From: Streptococcus sp. D7B5
GTDB lineage: Bacteria; Bacillota; Bacilli; Lactobacillales; Streptococcaceae
Direction of reading: 5' to 3'
Assembly (NCBI RefSeq): GCF_029691405.1
Contig: NZ_CP121467.1
Span: 186,001 to 250,000 of the forward strand
DNA: 64,000 bases
In this document: positions 61,707 through 64,000 of the stretch, piece after piece
Layout of the letters: every line of letters starts with the position of its first letter
How positions within the stretch are numbered: position 1 is the first letter of the stretch
Translations under genes and position numbers: made by a program
Notes under the pieces: model-generated
Databases searched by the model: none
Told to the model about the DNA's origin: nothing
Seen by the model: only the letters and a program-made list of their open reading frames with translations

Positions 61707-62594
61707 ATGAAAAAATTTGAAATACCAGAGCCTAAAGATTATCAAAATTTTGTAAAAGACTATCGTGAAATAATGAAGGAAGGGAAAGAAGCAGAAGCAT
61801 TTCTTGGAGACGATATTAGGTATCGTTTTCAACAACGCAACTCAATGATAACAGAATACACTGATATTCAGGTGTTGATGGAATATTGTTTATTCCCTCT
61901 ATATGTAGAAGGTGATAAAGATATAGAGAAAAGGACATTTGAGATATTAAAAGAGTTCTCTTTAAGTATTGATGAAAAGAAAATATGGCAAGTTACGGAA
62001 TATTTATTGCTTCAAGATTTCATTCTGGCGGAATATAAACCCCTTCCTTTTGAAATTGATACAAGAAAATTAGTTCCTCTTATACTTGATACAATAGAAA
62101 AACTTCCTAACGAGTTAAAAACTAGTGGATATTATGCTCGATTAATTGGAAATATTAAATCAATTCCTTCTTTCAAGTATTATGAGGTGGAAAAGGTAGA
62201 GAAGATTCTCAAGGAATTCAAGGAAAAATACTACAATCCCCCTAAGGTAGTAGAAACCATTAAAACAGTTGAGGAAATTGTACTAGACGTTACGAGTATC
62301 GATGCGATGGGTGTTTCAGATGACCATCTAGAGTTGTTGTTGATTGATGAAAACAAATGGATAGAGTCATTAGAAGAAGAACATCTGTTGAAACTTCAAG
62401 AAAAACTAAATAACTACATCTACTTCCTCGAAAGCAAGCAGTATGTGGAGCGATATGGTGATAAGTTTGATAAAAAAGTCATCCATATCAGATTCCAGTA
62501 TTCTCCATCAGACAACGGTCTAGCATTCCTCGCAGTGGTTCAGAAGGTGTTACAACCTACTGATATGAGCTTGAAGGTAGAATTACCGGAGTAA
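61707..62594 (+). CDS. Immunity-island protein: N-terminal helical domain plus DUF6572-like domain
   Basis: 295 aa. Residues 1 to about 195 (MKKFEIPEPKDYQNFVKDYREIMKEGKEAEAFLG ... KVEKILKEFKEKYYNPPKVVETIKTVEEI) are helical and align with the first 195 residues of the chimeric gene at 58467. Similarity is strong at both ends and weaker in the middle, as in diversifying immunity proteins. Residues about 205-295 are the shared domain (HLELLLIDENKWIESLEEEHLLKLQEKLNNYIYFLESKQYVERYGDKFDKK ...). Ends KVELPE then stop. Confidence 0.65.
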   Translation: MKKFEIPEPKDYQNFVKDYREIMKEGKEAEAFLGDDIRYRFQQRNSMITEYTDIQVLMEYCLFPLYVEGDKDIEKRTFEILKEFSLSIDEKKIWQVTEYLLLQDFILAEYKPLPFEIDTRKLVPLILDTIEKLPNELKTSGYYARLIGNIKSIPSFKYYEVEKVEKILKEFKEKYYNPPKVVETIKTVEEIVLDVTSIDAMGVSDDHLELLLIDENKWIESLEEEHLLKLQEKLNNYIYFLESKQYVERYGDKFDKKVIHIRFQYSPSDNGLAFLAVVQKVLQPTDMSLKVELPE

Positions 62595-62611
62595 TAAAAG
62601 GAGCGGAAACG

Positions 62612-62938
62612 ATGCTAGCTATTTGTATAGATTCTATAGGTGACAAGTCAGGGACCTATAAGTTGTTAAGAAATTATTCATCCTTGCCTTTCTCTTTAAT
62701 CCAATCCAGAATAAAAGATCATGACACGGTAATAGAAGTAGACATGTTAGATTTGGACGAATTGAAAAAGGTTAGAGCCCTCATCCATGAGTTGAGTGCC
62801 ATTGGAACGAAGGTTACGATGAGAGATTCGACTGGTATTATCACCTTAGAATTTTTAAATAATATTATTTCTACCTTCGAAGAGATTGCGGCTGAAAGAG
62901 AAGAACTGGATGCTCTGATGTTTGAGGAGGAAGAGTGA
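62612..62938 (+). CDS. Small protein resembling the L7/L12 C-terminal fold
   Basis: 108 aa. The pattern TYKLLRNYSSLPFSLIQSRIKDHDTVIEVDMLDLDELKKVRALIHELSAIGTKVTM (about 14-68) follows the beta-alpha-alpha-beta-alpha-beta order of the ribosomal L7/L12 C-terminal domain, whose relatives occur among small accessory proteins. The C-terminal 35 residues are acidic helix ending in EEEE. Not a true L12: the N-terminal dimerisation domain is absent. Strong ribosome site AAAGGAG. Function unknown. Confidence 0.6.
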   Translation: MLAICIDSIGDKSGTYKLLRNYSSLPFSLIQSRIKDHDTVIEVDMLDLDELKKVRALIHELSAIGTKVTMRDSTGIITLEFLNNIISTFEEIAAEREELDALMFEEEE

Positions 62939-63001
62939 TTGTCACCTTTTCCAGTGAATCATACATTCCCAAGTTTGTTTTTAGTAATAAAAGGAAAATC
63001 A

Positions 63002-63496
63002 ATGAAAGATAATAAAAATTTATTGCGCTTCCTACAGGAGTTGATAGACGATCTTGTAGATCGTATCAGTGAGAAAGAATATCAGGAGTTTGTCCTTGAT
63101 TCCTTAAAACTTTCCAAACAGGAGCTTGATAAAGAGAGTGATTTTTGCCCAGATATTTTATATAATCGACTGGAAAATATAGACGAGCAGGATATCTTGA
63201 CATTTCAGGTGTTGGATAAGAAAACCAATCCACTAGTATGGAACTGTATCGCTAATTTCTTTGTCCTAGTTTGTCACTATTCATATATTGCTTCGGAAGA
63301 AATCTACCTACCACAAACGATTGAAAGTGTTGACGAGGACATACTTGAGGTTCTTTCTTTAAATTACAAACAAATCCTAGCTGAAAATAGGGAACTTATT
63401 TCACAAATAACTGGACCAGAAATAGAAGGATACTTAAAGGATGAGCTCGTTAAAAACTACTTTGGTTCACTATTTTTATCTGATGAGAATGAATAG
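63002..63496 (+). CDS. Imm6-like immunity protein
   Basis: 164 aa from MKDNKNLLRFLQELIDDLVDRI; AAAAGGAAAA precedes the ATG at 63002, and the TTG at 62939 overlaps the previous gene. All-helical. The segment DILTFQVLDKKTNPLVWNCIANFFVLVCHYSYIASEEIYLPQTIESVDEDILE has the order (D/N, W-x-x-I, aromatic, E, L-P-x-x-I/L-E-x-V-D/E) of the Imm6 family of polymorphic-toxin immunity proteins. The next gene shows the same block. Family call from pattern memory. Confidence 0.55.
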   Translation: MKDNKNLLRFLQELIDDLVDRISEKEYQEFVLDSLKLSKQELDKESDFCPDILYNRLENIDEQDILTFQVLDKKTNPLVWNCIANFFVLVCHYSYIASEEIYLPQTIESVDEDILEVLSLNYKQILAENRELISQITGPEIEGYLKDELVKNYFGSLFLSDENE

Positions 63497-63528
63497 GCTA
63501 TTCGTTCAAGTATAGATCAGGAGAGGAT

Positions 63529-64000
63529 ATGCTTACGAATTATTTTATGTTGATTTTTGCTGAGGCAATTGCAAATCGTATGGAAACACAATACACTTCT
63601 CACATTCGAACCGCCTTGGATGCATGTTGGAGTTTTTTGGAGAATAGAAATAAAAAGGGAGAGGAACTTTATCGCCTTTTAGATGATGGGACAGACTTCA
63701 GCGGAATATTTATCTACATGCAATTAGATGAAAATGAAGCGAATGGTCTCTTGTGGGACAACATTAGTTATGCAATAGGTGTGACTGCTAAAGAAGCTTT
63801 TGAGTTTGAAAATAAGAAAGAGCTTCCTTCTCCCTTAGAGAACATTGAACCAGAACTACTTGATGTCTTTATTGATAATATAAAAGAAATCAGCATGGAT
63901 CTTTATCATCACGTCGAAACAGTAAAAATTTTCATCAATAGAAATCCATACTCATCAAGAGAATCTGCCCTAAAAAAACTAGATAAAATGGGCTTACTTA
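63529..64000 (+). CDS. Imm6-like immunity protein, 3' end outside window
   Basis: At least 157 aa, open at the right edge. MLTNYFMLIFAEAIANRMETQYTSHIRTALDACWSFLENRNKKGEELYRLLDD (1-53) and LLWDNISYAIGVTAKEAFEFENKKELPSPLENIEPELLDVF carry Imm6-type marks: C-W-x-F-L-E, E-E-L-Y-x-L-L-D-D, W-x-x-I-x-Y-A and L-P-x-x-L-E-N. GGAGAGGAT ribosome site. Paralogue of 63002-63496. Confidence 0.6.
   Translation, partial: MLTNYFMLIFAEAIANRMETQYTSHIRTALDACWSFLENRNKKGEELYRLLDDGTDFSGIFIYMQLDENEANGLLWDNISYAIGVTAKEAFEFENKKELPSPLENIEPELLDVFIDNIKEISMDLYHHVETVKIFINRNPYSSRESALKKLDKMGLL

Noticed and set aside
55163..64000. Integrated prophage or ICE at tRNA-Arg
   Set aside because: No integrase, no repeat of the tRNA 3' end and no mobility gene in the window; a hotspot is possible but not shown.

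Overview
The window is chromosomal DNA of a mitis-group Streptococcus (S. mitis / S. oralis / S. pneumoniae relatives). The evidence is low GC, extended -10 promoters of the TGnTATAAT type, the tmRNA tag AKNNTSYALAA, CppA, the FruR-FruK-FruA operon and a gene order that I recall closely matching pneumococcal chromosome blocks. Nearly all of 1-55 kb is conserved backbone; 55.3-64 kb is accessory.

Layout. 1-1.1 kb: the start of an IS1182-type transposase running off the left edge. 1.1-5.6 kb: a flavin/redox block. An apbE flavin transferase and two NADPH-dependent FMN-reductase-like genes run leftward, divergent from the NADH oxidase nox. Each divergent promoter carries a CcpA (cre) site between -35 and -10. 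The larger reductase ends in two copies of an ApbE flavinylation motif. 5.7-9.8 kb: pdxS-pdxT (PLP synthesis), hemolysin III, DUF1836 regulator, GNAT, ogt, an ArsC/Spx-like protein. 10-17.2 kb: amino-acid ABC transporter, trxB, rlmB, def, a CapA-like protein, a HAD phosphatase, an SGNH hydrolase. 17.2-19.1 kb: tmRNA, tRNA-Ser(GCU), a lipoprotein and tRNA-Ser(GGA). 19.2-32.1 kb: fruR-fruK-fruA, ftsK, a cysteine desulfurase with thiI, an operon of two esterases and an ATP-grasp ligase, and an aquaglyceroporin. 32.2-42.4 kb: cppA, serine hydrolase, EamA transporter, uraA, rsmG, lemA-htpX, an ABC-F ATPase with an attenuator-like leader, yceD, nth. 42.4-48.8 kb: pyrR-pyrB-carA-carB. 49-55.2 kb: mntH with an array of palindromic operators, rpmE2, pde2, flavodoxin, chorismate mutase, paired crcB genes, rplS and tRNA-Arg(CCU).

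Regulation is unusually readable here. PyrR-type RNA hairpins sit in front of uraA, pyrR and (twice) carB. cre boxes lie at nox, apbE and fruR. A four-codon upstream ORF plus terminator precedes the ABC-F gene. rlmB and ftsK have a -10 box placed so that transcription would begin at the start codon (leaderless mRNA).

55.3-64 kb is an array of small, paralogous, mostly unnamed genes that looks like an orphan immunity-gene island of a polymorphic-toxin system. It has duplicated 140-aa genes, a shared module ending in WP, three copies of an approximately 90-aa domain (DUF6572-like), two Imm6-like genes, a DUF4299-like gene, toxin-tail-like leftovers abutting two of the genes, a chimeric membrane gene and a duplicated terminator/promoter cassette. 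No toxin gene is in the window.

The best candidates for something little described are the tandem flavinylation tail on a cytosolic FMN reductase-PAS protein next to apbE, the immunity island with its reused modules, the tandem PyrR elements between carA and carB, the 49-bp repeats upstream of uraA and the mntH operator array.
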